Assembly (NCBI GenBank): GCA_964196195.1
Contig: CAXMSE010000103.1
Coordinates: 1-47,631, forward strand
Direction: 5' to 3'
Length of the DNA: 47,631 nucleotides
Source: OFTM10 sp964196195
GTDB taxonomy: Bacteria; Actinomycetota; Acidimicrobiia; Acidimicrobiales; Aldehydirespiratoraceae
How positions within the stretch are numbered: the stretch's first letter is position 1; each line of letters starts with the position of its first letter. A program made the position numbers and the translations under genes. This document shows positions 7,773-16,616 of this stretch, piece after piece. The notes beneath the pieces were generated by a model, which worked only from the letters and a program-made list of their open reading frames with translations, made no database searches and was not told the origin of the DNA.

Positions 7773-8438
7773 ATGGACATCAATCCCGCCTGGCTCGCAC
7801 CGAGCTGGTTCATCGACAGCGATCATCCGGTGGTCGACGACTTTGCCAGCCGCGCCGCGGGCGACGCCAGCGATGACCGAGAGATGGCAGTGCGTCTCTT
7901 TCACGCGGTGCGCGACGGTCTCCGCTACGACCCCTATGGGATGACACGAGGACGCGAAGGCTACAAGGCCAGCGCGATCGCCCTCATGGATACGGGCTGG
8001 TGTGTCCCGAAGTCGGTGTTGCTCACCGCTGCGGCCCGCAACCGGGGTATCCCCGCCCGGCTCGGTTTTGCTGATGTTCGCAACCACCTCACCAGCGAGA
8101 AACTCAGTGAGCAGATGGGCACCGACATGTTCATCTGGCACGGCTACAGCGAGATCCTCCTCGGTGAGCGGTGGTACAAGCTCAGCGCTGTCTTCAACAT
8201 CGAACTGTGCGAACGGTTCGGGGTGAAGGTGCTCGAGTTCGACGGCACCGACGACGCACTCATGCATCCCTTCGATGTCGCGGGCAACCGCCACATGGAG
8301 TATGTCAAGCAGAGGGGGAGTTTCGATGATCTCCCCTTCGACGAGATATTCGCCGATTTCGACGAGTTCTACCCGAGCGCCCTCAGCGGCGACGAGGTGT
8401 CGAGCGCGGCCCAGGCGGGCGACGCTTCCTTCGGATGA
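7773..8438 (+). CDS. Transglutaminase-like superfamily protein
   Basis: 221 residues from the ATG at 7773, chosen because MDINPAWLAPSWF begins the conserved part and TACACT at 7760-7765 sits as a -10 box seven bases before it (leaderless start). The core matches bacterial transglutaminase-like proteins: RDGLRYDPY, then the nucleophile Cys in GWCVPKSVLLTAAARNRGIPARLGFADV, then His in WHGYSEILLGERWYKLSAVFN. The third catalytic residue, usually Asp, is not obvious, as Asn follows VF. It is probably a cytoplasmic cysteine hydrolase or transferase; the substrate is unknown. Confidence 0.82.
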   Translation: MDINPAWLAPSWFIDSDHPVVDDFASRAAGDASDDREMAVRLFHAVRDGLRYDPYGMTRGREGYKASAIALMDTGWCVPKSVLLTAAARNRGIPARLGFADVRNHLTSEKLSEQMGTDMFIWHGYSEILLGERWYKLSAVFNIELCERFGVKVLEFDGTDDALMHPFDVAGNRHMEYVKQRGSFDDLPFDEIFADFDEFYPSALSGDEVSSAAQAGDASFG

Positions 8439-8499
8439 GCTGACGCCACTGATCCGGTTTTGCATCCCACCGACCCAAATTTCGAGAGAGGGTGTCCGG

Positions 8500-9513
8500 C
8501 TAGAGGGCGGAGTCGCGCACTGCGCCCCGCTTTTGGAACCAGTCGCCGACCTGATTGAGCGACAGCACTGTGAACGACAGAGCCAGAGAGGGCCAGAACA
8601 CCTGGTAGATATCGATCTTGATGTCGCGCCGAGCCTGATTGATCATGTTTCCCCACGTGCTCTGGGGAAGCTGCACGCTGAGACCGAGGAACGAGAGGGA
8701 CCCCTCGACCACCACGACAAATGCGGAGGCAACCATCGCGTAGGACAAGAGGGTGGGCAAAACGTTGGGGATGATCTCACGGAAAAGGATTGTGTTGGGT
8801 TTGGTGCCGATGGCGCGGGCTGCGGTGACGAACTCGCGGTTGGAGATAGCCAAGCTGTTGGCGCGCGCCACGCGTGTATAGGCGGGGATCGACAGGACTC
8901 CGATGACCAGGGAGATGACCACCAGGTCGCGGACTTCGAAAATCGACACCAGTGCGAGTAGTAGCACCAGCGCGGGAAAGGCCAGGATCACGTCGACCAT
9001 CGACATGATCACAGTTTCGGTCCGCCCCCGCACGTAGCCCACGAGCGCACCCAGAAAGCCACCTACAACGATGCCGAATGCGGCGGAGATGGTGGCCACG
9101 ATGAGACTGACCCAGGCGCCATGCACGACCCGGGCGAAGGTGTCTCGGGCGATCGCGTCGGTGCCGAGCCAATGCTCGCCGGAAGGCCCCTCGATCGGTT
9201 CACCCGTGCCGAAGTCTCCGATATCGACGTTGAAGCCGTTTGTCTGCAGATCAGGGTTCTGCAGCGGTAGGGCGCCGTCGAACACGGCGACATCCAGCTT
9301 GGCGTAGATCGCCCCGAAGACGATCAGGATCAACCACACCGCGCTGATCTTGACCAGCAGCGGCATCTCTGCGAAGACCTCACGGACAGAGGCCCGCTTC
9401 GGCCTGGCCCTGCTGCCCGCGTCGGGCTGCACTGAGGTGGAGATCCGGCCGACGCGGTCGGACGGGAATTCGGGGACAGAGGAGAATCCGGAGTCTGGTT
9501 TGTCGGAGTCCAT
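8500..9513 (-). CDS. Peptide-type ABC transporter permease (DppC/OppC family)
   Basis: 337 residues; last gene of the importer operon. It has a hydrophilic N-terminal leader, one membrane helix at about 57-77 (ISAVWLILIVFGAIYAKL), the family motif HWLGTDAIARDTFARVVHGA, then five helices with the ABC loop VTAARAIGTKPNTILFREIIPN (EAA motif). It starts four bases after the DppB-type gene stop, with GGAGGAG before its ATG. Together with 9517-10464 it forms the membrane channel. Confidence 0.93.
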   Translation of the reverse strand: MDSDKPDSGFSSVPEFPSDRVGRISTSVQPDAGSRARPKRASVREVFAEMPLLVKISAVWLILIVFGAIYAKLDVAVFDGALPLQNPDLQTNGFNVDIGDFGTGEPIEGPSGEHWLGTDAIARDTFARVVHGAWVSLIVATISAAFGIVVGGFLGALVGYVRGRTETVIMSMVDVILAFPALVLLLALVSIFEVRDLVVISLVIGVLSIPAYTRVARANSLAISNREFVTAARAIGTKPNTILFREIIPNVLPTLLSYAMVASAFVVVVEGSLSFLGLSVQLPQSTWGNMINQARRDIKIDIYQVFWPSLALSFTVLSLNQVGDWFQKRGAVRDSAL

Positions 9514-9516
9514 GGG

Positions 9517-10464
9517 TCAGCTCCTCCTGATCCGGGGATCGATGACGGTGTAGAGAAGGTCGACCACGGTGTTGATCACCACATAAACGGTGGCGACGAA
9601 CACGGTGATGCCCTGGATCACGAGAATGTCGCGGCGGCTGATCGCATTGATGAGACCGAACCCGAGCCCGGGGATGGCGAACAGGGTCTCGATGATCACG
9701 GTGCCGCCGAGAAGAGCACCGAAGTTGATACCGATGATCGTCATGAGGCTCAGCGAGCTGGGCCGCAGAGCATGGCGCATCAGGATGTAGCGGTTGCTCA
9801 ACCCCTTTGCCCGCGCTGCGAGCACATAATTCTCCTGCAGCGTGGCGATCATATCGGCTCGTACAAGGCGCGAGAAGGTCGCCATCTGGGTGAGGGCGAG
9901 CGCGGTGGCGGGCATGATCGCCCGCTTGAGGTTTTCGACGAGTCCATCGCCGAGGCGGACCCAGTTGGAATTGGGTAACCACCCGAGCTTCACCGAGAAG
10001 ATCCATACGAAGAAGATGGCGGTGATGAAGTTGGGAATGGACAGCGCCACCTGGACCGCGGCCGAACTGACGGTGTCTTGCCACTTCCCCTGCTTGTAGG
10101 CGCCGAGCACTCCAATGGGGACGGCGGCGACCACGGCCATCACGATCGCCATGAAGGCCAGCTGGGCGGTGACCGGAACCCGATCCTTTATGAGCTGGTT
10201 GACCTCCTGGCCGTTGATGTAGCTCTCACCGAGGTCGCCCTGCAGGGAGTCGCCCAGCCAGCTCGCGTAGCGCGCCAGGAATGGTCGGTCGAGGCCGAGA
10301 TCGCTGCGCACCCGCTCCTCGAGCTCGGGGGTGCGCTCGACCTGTCCGAGGATCACGTCGACGGGGTCCCCGGGCAGGAGCGAGACCATGGAGAAGGTGA
10401 GAAACGTCACCGCGAACAATGTGGCCAACAGCCGCATCAATCGATGGAGAATCACCTTGCCCAT
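9517..10464 (-). CDS. Peptide-type ABC transporter permease (DppB/OppB family)
   Basis: 315 residues with six membrane helices. The N-terminus (ILHRLMRLLATLFAVTFLTF, then LLPGDPVDVILGQ) is the DppB signature, and the EAA loop is YVLAARAKGLSNRYILMRHALRPS. GAGLGFGLINAI-type wording near the C-terminus is also family-typical. The AGGAG ribosome site is nine bases before the ATG. It lies 45 bases downstream of the substrate-binding protein gene in the same operon. Confidence 0.94.
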   Translation of the reverse strand: MGKVILHRLMRLLATLFAVTFLTFSMVSLLPGDPVDVILGQVERTPELEERVRSDLGLDRPFLARYASWLGDSLQGDLGESYINGQEVNQLIKDRVPVTAQLAFMAIVMAVVAAVPIGVLGAYKQGKWQDTVSSAAVQVALSIPNFITAIFFVWIFSVKLGWLPNSNWVRLGDGLVENLKRAIMPATALALTQMATFSRLVRADMIATLQENYVLAARAKGLSNRYILMRHALRPSSLSLMTIIGINFGALLGGTVIIETLFAIPGLGFGLINAISRRDILVIQGITVFVATVYVVINTVVDLLYTVIDPRIRRS

Positions 10465-10509
10465 TGTCTCTTGCTCCTATCCGGGGACTCGATTCGACGA
10501 TCAGTCAGC

Positions 10510-12369
10510 TCAACCGGCGTTGACCCACACTTCGGCCCAGCGCCCTTCGGCGTTGGGATGTCCCGCCCCGAGATCTCCACTCGGCATGTGCCATGAGTTG
10601 AGACCGAAGACGGAATCCTCGGTGGCGATCATCGTGGCGGTGTAGCCCGAGTACCAGACCGGTGCTTCGGCAGCCATGAGGAGACCAACTTTCTCGTAGA
10701 GCGCCTTGCGCTCCGCGAAGTCGTCGGTCTGGGTGGCGGCGTTGACTGCAGCGAACGCATCGGCGTTGAACCAGTTGGCCCAGTTGACCACAGACACCAC
10801 ACCAGGGAGCCCGGCCGCGGCCGCGATCTCCTCGGTAGGTGGTGCGAACCCGGCGTTGAACGTGATGGACGGGTCGTTGTCGTCGCTGAAACGCCAGCAG
10901 TGGGCGTTGGTGGCGTCGGAGAGCCCCATCGCGATATGGGTGGCCTGGTCGAAGCTGGTGAGCGTGACGTTCACAAGCTCCGATGCCGACCAGACCTGTT
11001 CGAGTACCTGCATTGCTGCAGTGAGGGTCGGATCGGGTGGACACGACAGTTCGACATCGACCTTGTCGCCGGTGGTCTTGGCGTCGGAACGACCCGGGTC
11101 GTCGATGTATTCCTGTAGCAGCGCCTTCCCGGCGTTGAAGTCGAACTGGGGGTAGGCCGCCGCCACGGCCTCGGAGAACCAGGGACTGTCGGGCGAGAAG
11201 AACTGGCTGCCGGGCAGGGAGATGCCGGTGCCGCCCAAGGCCTCGATGACGGTGTCCTGATCGTTGAGCTGGTTGAGCCCCTGCCGAACTCTCACGTCGT
11301 CGAATGGTGGGACCAGGGTGTTGAAGAAGCCTCCGCCGACAACACTTCCCTGATGCTCGTAGAGGGTGAGGCCGTCGCTGTTGGCACGGGCATCACGAAC
11401 CGTGTTCTGGCGAGAGGTCTCGAACGCGTCGACCGTTCCGGAGAGGAGGGCGTCGAGACGGTTGCCTTCATCGGGGATTGGGCGGAATGTGATCGAGTCG
11501 ACGAACGGCAGCTGGTTGCCGTCGGGGTCCGAGGCCCAGTAGTTGTCGTTTCGGACCACCACAGTCTCGTTGTCGATGTCGCGCTTGTCGATGGCGAACG
11601 GACCGGTTCCGATCGGAGCATCGCCGAACGCGGCGGGGTCGGCAGCCGCCGAGCCTGGTTCGAAGACCATGCCCAAGGGGGCCCGACTCAAGAAGGCGGG
11701 GAAGGCCGAACTTGGAGAACTCAGGGTGTAGGTGACGGCGAGATCGCCGGTGGCCGTCACATCGGTGATGCCTGCCGCGAGAGCGTTGCTACCGCCCGCG
11801 GCACCGGTGAGCTGGACGAGGAACATGTCGGCGATGGTCTGAGCGGTGAGCGGTGAGCCATCATGGAACGTGACGCCATCGCGGAGAACCAGCGTCCATA
11901 CGCTGAAGTCCTCGTTAGGGGCGATCGACTCGGCGAGCCAGCCCTGGTAGGCGCCGGTGGCATCTTGTTCGATCAGCTTGTCGAACAAGGTTGTCAGGAT
12001 GTTGTAGCAGGGGGCCGAACAGGTGTCGTCCCATGGTCGAAGACTCAGGGCCTCGGCCTCGAGGCCCACCGAGATGTCGCCTCCATAGAGACGCTCGATG
12101 GCAGGGTCTTCCTCAGTCACCTCGGTGTCGACGTCGCCTTCGGCGACATCGCCCTCTTCGGCGGGGTCGTCGTCGGTCTCTTCGGCGGGGTCGTCGCCTT
12201 CGTCGGTGGTGTCGTCTCCGTCGCTGGAATCGTCATCGGAGCCGGTGTCGTCGCCGGCGGTGGTGTCGTCTCCGTCGCTGGAATCATCGTCGTCGCCGCC
12301 GCAAGCTGCGGCGCCCAACGCGAATACCAACAACAAGGCGAGCAGTTTGAACAACTGTCGCTGTCTCAT
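10510..12369 (-). CDS. Family 5 (peptide/nickel type) extracellular solute-binding lipoprotein
   Basis: 619 residues. A lipoprotein signal peptide (LLALLLVFALGAAAC, lipobox Cys23) is followed by a very acidic linker of about 70 residues built from Asp/Ser/Thr/Gly/Glu (two copies of DDDSSDGDDTT), then the SBP_bac_5 domain: LSLRPWDDTCSAPCYNILTTLFDKL, VWTLVLRDGVTFHDGSPLTAQTIADMF, PIGTGPFAIDKRD and YWASDPDGNQLPFVDSITF. It captures oligopeptides or a similar organic ligand outside the membrane for the adjacent permeases. AGGAGG precedes the ATG. The specific ligand cannot be inferred. Confidence 0.94.
   Translation of the reverse strand: MRQRQLFKLLALLLVFALGAAACGGDDDDSSDGDDTTAGDDTGSDDDSSDGDDTTDEGDDPAEETDDDPAEEGDVAEGDVDTEVTEEDPAIERLYGGDISVGLEAEALSLRPWDDTCSAPCYNILTTLFDKLIEQDATGAYQGWLAESIAPNEDFSVWTLVLRDGVTFHDGSPLTAQTIADMFLVQLTGAAGGSNALAAGITDVTATGDLAVTYTLSSPSSAFPAFLSRAPLGMVFEPGSAAADPAAFGDAPIGTGPFAIDKRDIDNETVVVRNDNYWASDPDGNQLPFVDSITFRPIPDEGNRLDALLSGTVDAFETSRQNTVRDARANSDGLTLYEHQGSVVGGGFFNTLVPPFDDVRVRQGLNQLNDQDTVIEALGGTGISLPGSQFFSPDSPWFSEAVAAAYPQFDFNAGKALLQEYIDDPGRSDAKTTGDKVDVELSCPPDPTLTAAMQVLEQVWSASELVNVTLTSFDQATHIAMGLSDATNAHCWRFSDDNDPSITFNAGFAPPTEEIAAAAGLPGVVSVVNWANWFNADAFAAVNAATQTDDFAERKALYEKVGLLMAAEAPVWYSGYTATMIATEDSVFGLNSWHMPSGDLGAGHPNAEGRWAEVWVNAG
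12204..12285 (-). repeat. 28-bp exact direct repeat inside the solute-binding protein linker
   Basis: Bases 12204-12231 and 12258-12285 are identical, 54 bases apart. They encode the two DDDSSDGDDTT blocks of the acidic linker just after the lipid-anchored cysteine. The repeat is in frame (54 = 18 codons), so slippage or recombination would lengthen or shorten the linker without a frameshift. Confidence 0.85.
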
Positions 12370-12466
12370 GGGATGGTTCCCTCCTGGGTCATGGGGCTGT
12401 CTTGCCCCGCTATTGCAGCCCTCGATCGGTCGATCGACGGCGGAATTCTTTGCGGCTCTGTCGGCA

Positions 12467-13489
12467 CTAGCTGATGTCGACGGTTACCTCCTCGACAGGG
12501 ACGAGGGGATGATGGCAGGCGACATAGTGATCGTCGCTGACTCGGCGCATCGTTGGTTCGTCGTTCGAGCAGATCTCGTCGGCTCGATCGCAGCGCGTTC
12601 GGAAGCGACACCCGGATGGGGGGTTGATGGGCGAGGGGAGCTCGCCACCCGCGATCATCTCGTCGTCGATCTCGACGGTGGGGTCCGGGATTGGGCTCGA
12701 CTCGAGGAGAAGCTCGGTATAGGGGTGAGCAGGATGAGCGTAGAGCTCGTCGGATTCGGAGATCTCACACATCTTGCCCAGATACATCACCACCACCCGG
12801 TCGCTGATGTTTTTCACCACCGCGAGGTCGTGAGCGATGAACACCAGGGTGAGCCCGTACTCCTCCTTCAGGTCTTCGAGCAGGTTGAGAATCTGGGCTT
12901 GTACCGACACATCGAGCGCCGAGACGGGTTCGTCGCAGATGATCAGCTCGGGCTCCAGCACCAGGGCGCGGGCGATCGAGATGCGTTGGCACTGGCCACC
13001 GGAGAACTCGTGGGGGTACTTGTGGCGAGCAGCATCGGGATCGATGCCTACCGCCTCGAGCATCTTGGCCGCCAGCTCCCACTGCTGGTCCTTGTCTTTC
13101 GGACCCCACACATGGAGTGGTTCGGCGACAACGTCGCCGATGGAGCGGCGAGGATTGAGCGAGGAGATCGGGTCCTGGAAGATCATCTGGATGTCGGTGC
13201 GGTGCGAACGCATCGACGAGGGATTGAGGGCGGTGAGGTCCTCGCCGTTGAGGACCACGCTTCCGCTCGTCGGGCTCGGCAGCTGGAGAAGCGCCCGCCC
13301 GGTGGTGGATTTTCCGCAACCCGACTCGCCCACCAGGCCCAGGGTCTCTCCCTTGGCGATGTCGAAGCTGATGCCACTCACGGCGTGCACGACCCGGTTG
13401 CCACCCAGGGGAAACTCGACGGTGAGCTCGTCGACCTGGAGGAGGGTGTCGTTGGTGCCCCGCATGTGGGCGTTTCCGGAGCCGGCCAC
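12467..13489 (-). CDS. Oligopeptide ABC transporter ATP-binding protein (DppF/OppF family)
   Basis: 340 residues from a GTG at 13489 that shares one base with the stop of the preceding ATPase; an internal ATG at 13465 (MRGTNDTLLQVDEL) is an alternative start. Walker A is GESGCGKSTTGRALLQL, the signature is FSGGQCQRISIARAL, and Walker B is LIICDEPVSALD. The C-terminal oligo_HPY region carries cysteines (PPSGCRFRTRCDRADEICSND and ACHHPL), typical of this family and able to hold an iron-sulfur or metal site. It is the second ATPase of the importer. Confidence 0.93.
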   Translation of the reverse strand: MAGSGNAHMRGTNDTLLQVDELTVEFPLGGNRVVHAVSGISFDIAKGETLGLVGESGCGKSTTGRALLQLPSPTSGSVVLNGEDLTALNPSSMRSHRTDIQMIFQDPISSLNPRRSIGDVVAEPLHVWGPKDKDQQWELAAKMLEAVGIDPDAARHKYPHEFSGGQCQRISIARALVLEPELIICDEPVSALDVSVQAQILNLLEDLKEEYGLTLVFIAHDLAVVKNISDRVVVMYLGKMCEISESDELYAHPAHPYTELLLESSPIPDPTVEIDDEMIAGGELPSPINPPSGCRFRTRCDRADEICSNDEPTMRRVSDDHYVACHHPLVPVEEVTVDIS

Positions 13490-14619
13490 TACCGCCAGCT
13501 CTCATCGGCCACGTCTTCGGTGGCTCCGATCTGACCGGCCGCGGCCAGCGTCTGGGCGAGGCCCGCCTCGAGATTGCGGTCGAATGCTTCCTGGCTGGCC
13601 GGACTTCCCAACGGGAAGTGACAGGCGAAGGTGTGGCCCGGGCCGACTCCCTTGGCGAGGGTGGGTTCTTCTTCGTGGCAGCGCTTCTGGGCGTAGGGGC
13701 AGCGGGGTGAGAACTTGCACCCGGAAGGCGGGTTGATCAGATCGGGGGGTCGGCCGGAGATCGCGCTGAGCCGCGTGTGTTTGGGATTGCTGGTCTTGGG
13801 GATCGACCACAACAGGGCTTGGGTGTAGGGGTGGTGCATCTCCGCGAACAGGGTGCGAGTCGGGGCCTTCTCCACCACCTTCCCGGCGTACATCACCGCA
13901 ATTTCATCGGCTCGACCGGCCACCACCCCGAGGTCGTGGGTGACGAGGATCATCGTCATGCCGCGTTCCTTCTGCTGTTGGGCGAGCAGGTTGAGGATCT
14001 GGTGCTGGACCGTGACATCGAGGGCGGTGGTGGGCTCATCGGCGAACAACATCTTCGGACCGCATGCGAGCGCGATGGCGATGCTCACTCGTTGACGCAT
14101 GCCTCCCGACAGCTGGTGGGGGTAGTTGGCGAACCGTTCCTCCGCTTCTGGAATCCGAACCGATCGAAGGAGTTCGATGGCATTCTCCTTCGCCTCGGCC
14201 TTGCTGAGGCCCAGATGATGGCGCATGTGTTCGGTGAGCTGGCGTCCGACCTTCACCACCGGATTGAGCGAGGTCATCGGATCCTGGAACACCATTGCCA
14301 TCGACGCGCCCCAGAGATGTTTCATGTCATTGAGGGGCATGCCGATGAGTTCCTGCCCGTCGTAGAGCACCGAGCCGGTGCTGCGAGCGTTGGAGGCCAC
14401 GTTGAGTCCCATGATCGACCGTGCGAGGACGGTCTTGCCCGAGCCCGATTCGCCGACCACGCCGAGCGTGCGGCCGCGGCCGAGCGAGAACGACACACCG
14501 TCGACCGCCTTCACCGAGCCGTCCGACACCTCGAAGTGGGTGCGGAGGTCGTCGACGACGAGGAGTGGTTCGCTGTCGGCGCCGGTGTGGGGGTCCAACG
14601 CGTCGGACACAGCGGTCAT
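13489..14619 (-). CDS. Oligopeptide ABC transporter ATP-binding protein (DppD/OppD family)
   Basis: 376 residues from the ATG at 14619; in-frame GTG (14637) and TTG (14646) codons are alternatives. Walker A is GESGSGKTVLARSIMGL, the signature is LSGGMRQRVSIAIALAC, Walker B is MLFADEPTTALD, and the C-terminal Cys-rich oligo_HPY part is PPSGCKFSPRCPYAQKRCHEEEP. It is the first gene of the five-gene importer (ATPase, ATPase, binding protein, two permeases). Confidence 0.92.
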   Translation of the reverse strand: MTAVSDALDPHTGADSEPLLVVDDLRTHFEVSDGSVKAVDGVSFSLGRGRTLGVVGESGSGKTVLARSIMGLNVASNARSTGSVLYDGQELIGMPLNDMKHLWGASMAMVFQDPMTSLNPVVKVGRQLTEHMRHHLGLSKAEAKENAIELLRSVRIPEAEERFANYPHQLSGGMRQRVSIAIALACGPKMLFADEPTTALDVTVQHQILNLLAQQQKERGMTMILVTHDLGVVAGRADEIAVMYAGKVVEKAPTRTLFAEMHHPYTQALLWSIPKTSNPKHTRLSAISGRPPDLINPPSGCKFSPRCPYAQKRCHEEEPTLAKGVGPGHTFACHFPLGSPASQEAFDRNLEAGLAQTLAAAGQIGATEDVADESWR

Positions 14620-14741
14620 CGAGTTCTGTTCCCCCACGTTGGCCAATTGGATGCCCCATAAGTGTGACCGCTGGCACAGGGCGCAAGCAAGTCACGGGGC
14701 AACATACTGCGATCGACATGAGGGGGCGATATCTGCTCTGG

Positions 14742-15779
14742 TTACGCCCCGTCGTTGACGTCGCCGACGATGTCGAGGAGGAGCCCCAGAGTGGCGAGCT
14801 GTTCGTCGAGCGTGTCGCCCACCGGGTTGATTCGCAAGGTGTTTACGCCGCAGTCGTGGTAGTCGCGGAGCCGGCGTCGGATCTCGTCGGGCGGGCCGAT
14901 CAGATTCGTGCCTAGCCCGATCTCGATCGGTACCCGTTCGCGTGCCTCATCTTGGCGCCCTTCGCGCCACAATCTCTGCACATCGGCAACGTCCTCGCCG
15001 AACCCCTGACGCGTGAACGCCTCGTTGTAGAAGTTGGTGGAGCTCGACCCCATCGCGCCGAAGGTGAAGGCATATCCGGCCGCATGGCGTCGACCCGCCT
15101 CGTCGACATCGTCGGTGAATTCACAGGCGGCCGACACGGTGAGATCGATATCGCTGAGCGATCGGCCCGCGCCTCTCGCTCCGGCGCCGATCGCGTCGAA
15201 GAACACCGAAGCCGTCTCGGGGAAGAAGGAGTTACCTATCCAGCCGTCGGCCAGTTCGCCGGTGAGGGCAAGATTGGCCGGTCCGAGAGAGGCGATGTAA
15301 ATGGGGATTTCAGCGGGTGCTACCGCTGCCCTGAGGGCCTTGCCTTCGCCTTGGGGGAGCGGGAGTTGGTAGAAGGAGCCGTCGTGGACGAGGCGCTCGC
15401 CGGAGGCGACCTTGCGCACGATCTCGATCGTTTCTCGGGTGCGTTGGATGGGATACTTGAACTCGACCCCGTGCCATCCCTCCATTACCTGGGGTCCGCT
15501 GGTACCGATCCCGAGGTGGAAGCGGCCTCCTGAAAGGGCCTGCAGCGACAGGGCCGACATCGCCAGCATCGCCGGGGTGCGCGCTCCCAGTTGGACTATC
15601 CCGGTTCCGAGCCTGATCCGGTCGGTGACCATCGCGAGCGCACCGATAGGTGTGAGCGCGTCGTAGCCCCAGAATTCCGGTACCCATACCGAGTCGGCGC
15701 CGAGTCGCTCTGCCTCTCGTACGAAATCGATCGCTTCGGGGCTGCTCGGCGCCATCTGGATGCCGATGGCGAGAGACAT
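14742..15779 (-). CDS. LLM-class F420-dependent (luciferase-like) oxidoreductase
   Basis: 345 residues from the ATG at 15779, which shares one base with the SRPBCC stop (TGATG). The TIM-barrel LLM pattern is clear: IDFVREAERLGADSVWVPEFWGYDALTPIGALA, RIRLGTGIVQLGARTPAMLAMSALSLQALSGGRF and HLGIGTSGPQVMEGWHG. These features fit the F420-dependent branch common in actinobacteria, although FMN use cannot be excluded. It sits at the 3' end of a run with an SRPBCC protein, a Ddn-like remnant and an acyl-CoA ligase. Confidence 0.88.
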   Translation of the reverse strand: MSLAIGIQMAPSSPEAIDFVREAERLGADSVWVPEFWGYDALTPIGALAMVTDRIRLGTGIVQLGARTPAMLAMSALSLQALSGGRFHLGIGTSGPQVMEGWHGVEFKYPIQRTRETIEIVRKVASGERLVHDGSFYQLPLPQGEGKALRAAVAPAEIPIYIASLGPANLALTGELADGWIGNSFFPETASVFFDAIGAGARGAGRSLSDIDLTVSAACEFTDDVDEAGRRHAAGYAFTFGAMGSSSTNFYNEAFTRQGFGEDVADVQRLWREGRQDEARERVPIEIGLGTNLIGPPDEIRRRLRDYHDCGVNTLRINPVGDTLDEQLATLGLLLDIVGDVNDGA

Positions 15780-16276
15780 CAGGTAGCGGTCTCGGCGAGG
15801 GACTTGATCCCGTCGACAACGGCTTGCATGTTGATGCGGTGCTCGGCCAACCGACGGTCGATGATCTGGAGCTCCTTGTCGGGCATGGCTTCGATGACGG
15901 CACTCAGCCCCGACGGCCCCGGGCCGAGACGACAGCACTGACGGAGGGCGACGCCGTCACCGGAGGGGTGGGCGCTCAAAAGCCAACTGGCAGCCGGGTT
16001 GGCGGGATCGCCGACCGCCCAGCCGAAGCTGCGGGGTGCGTCGTAGACGGTGACCACGCAGCTGACTGACCACTCACCCGCCCGATCGTGGCGGTTGTGA
16101 CCTGCGAATCGGGAGCCCACGGCGGGCTGTGTAGAGGGGTCGTCCCATTCGACCCCCTGGACTTCTCCGGAGAACTGAACCGGGATGTCGATGTCGCTGA
16201 TCAATTCCCACACCGTTTCAATCGGAGCTTCGATATGAGTATCGACCTCGACTGTGGGTCCGTCGGCGTACTTCAT
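15779..16276 (-). CDS. SRPBCC (polyketide cyclase/START-like) protein
   Basis: 165 residues. The opening VEVDTHIEAPIETVWELISDIDIPVQFSGEVQGVEW is the typical first strand and helix of a polyketide cyclase/dehydrase-type hydrophobic pocket, followed by SRFAGHNRHDRAGEWSVSCVVTVYD and a long C-terminal helix ending HRINMQAVVDGIKSLAETA. Its end closely resembles the C-terminal half of the fusion protein at 19535-20686 (KANMQATIEGIKAAAETAD), so the two are paralogous. It probably binds a lipid-like or aromatic ligand. Confidence 0.85.
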   Translation of the reverse strand: MKYADGPTVEVDTHIEAPIETVWELISDIDIPVQFSGEVQGVEWDDPSTQPAVGSRFAGHNRHDRAGEWSVSCVVTVYDAPRSFGWAVGDPANPAASWLLSAHPSGDGVALRQCCRLGPGPSGLSAVIEAMPDKELQIIDRRLAEHRINMQAVVDGIKSLAETAT

Positions 16277-16287
16277 CGTGTGTCCCT

Positions 16288-16605
16288 TCAGACTGGCCGG
16301 TCAGCGAGGAACTTACCCTCTCCCAGTCGACTCCTGGCGGTGACTACGCGTCGGACCTTCGAGGGTGATTGAGGCCAACGAAGTCGCCGGTGAACTCCAC
16401 CTCCACGATCGGTGATCTGAGCTGAGGGGGACTCCTTGAAACAGAAGAGGAATTCGGGATTGACGAGGAGGTTGGCCAGCCGGTCGCGGGGGAGCAAGGG
16501 CCCGTCGCGGCCGCTGCGAGCGCCGGTGGTGATGATGTCGATTGTCATGTCGGTCTGCAGGGCGTGCCGGGCGGCTTCGAGGTCGAAGGACTCGTCGCCT
16601 GTCAT
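16288..16605 (-). pseudogene. Decayed deazaflavin (F420)-dependent nitroreductase of the Ddn family
   Basis: Frame of 105 codons. The N-terminus keeps the Ddn-family pattern (DMTIDIITTGARSGR, then RLANLLVNPEFLFCFK). Intact members have about 20 more residues between those two blocks and usually total 130-150. After SPSAQITDRG the frame turns into Arg-rich sequence, while another frame reads LRSPIVEVEFTGDFVGLNHP, which looks more protein-like. This suggests an internal deletion plus a downstream frameshift. It lies 12 bases from the stop of the acyl-CoA ligase gene, in the same orientation. A sequencing error could explain the frameshift but not the missing middle. Confidence 0.5.
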
Positions 16606-16616
16606 GGTGTTGGCTT

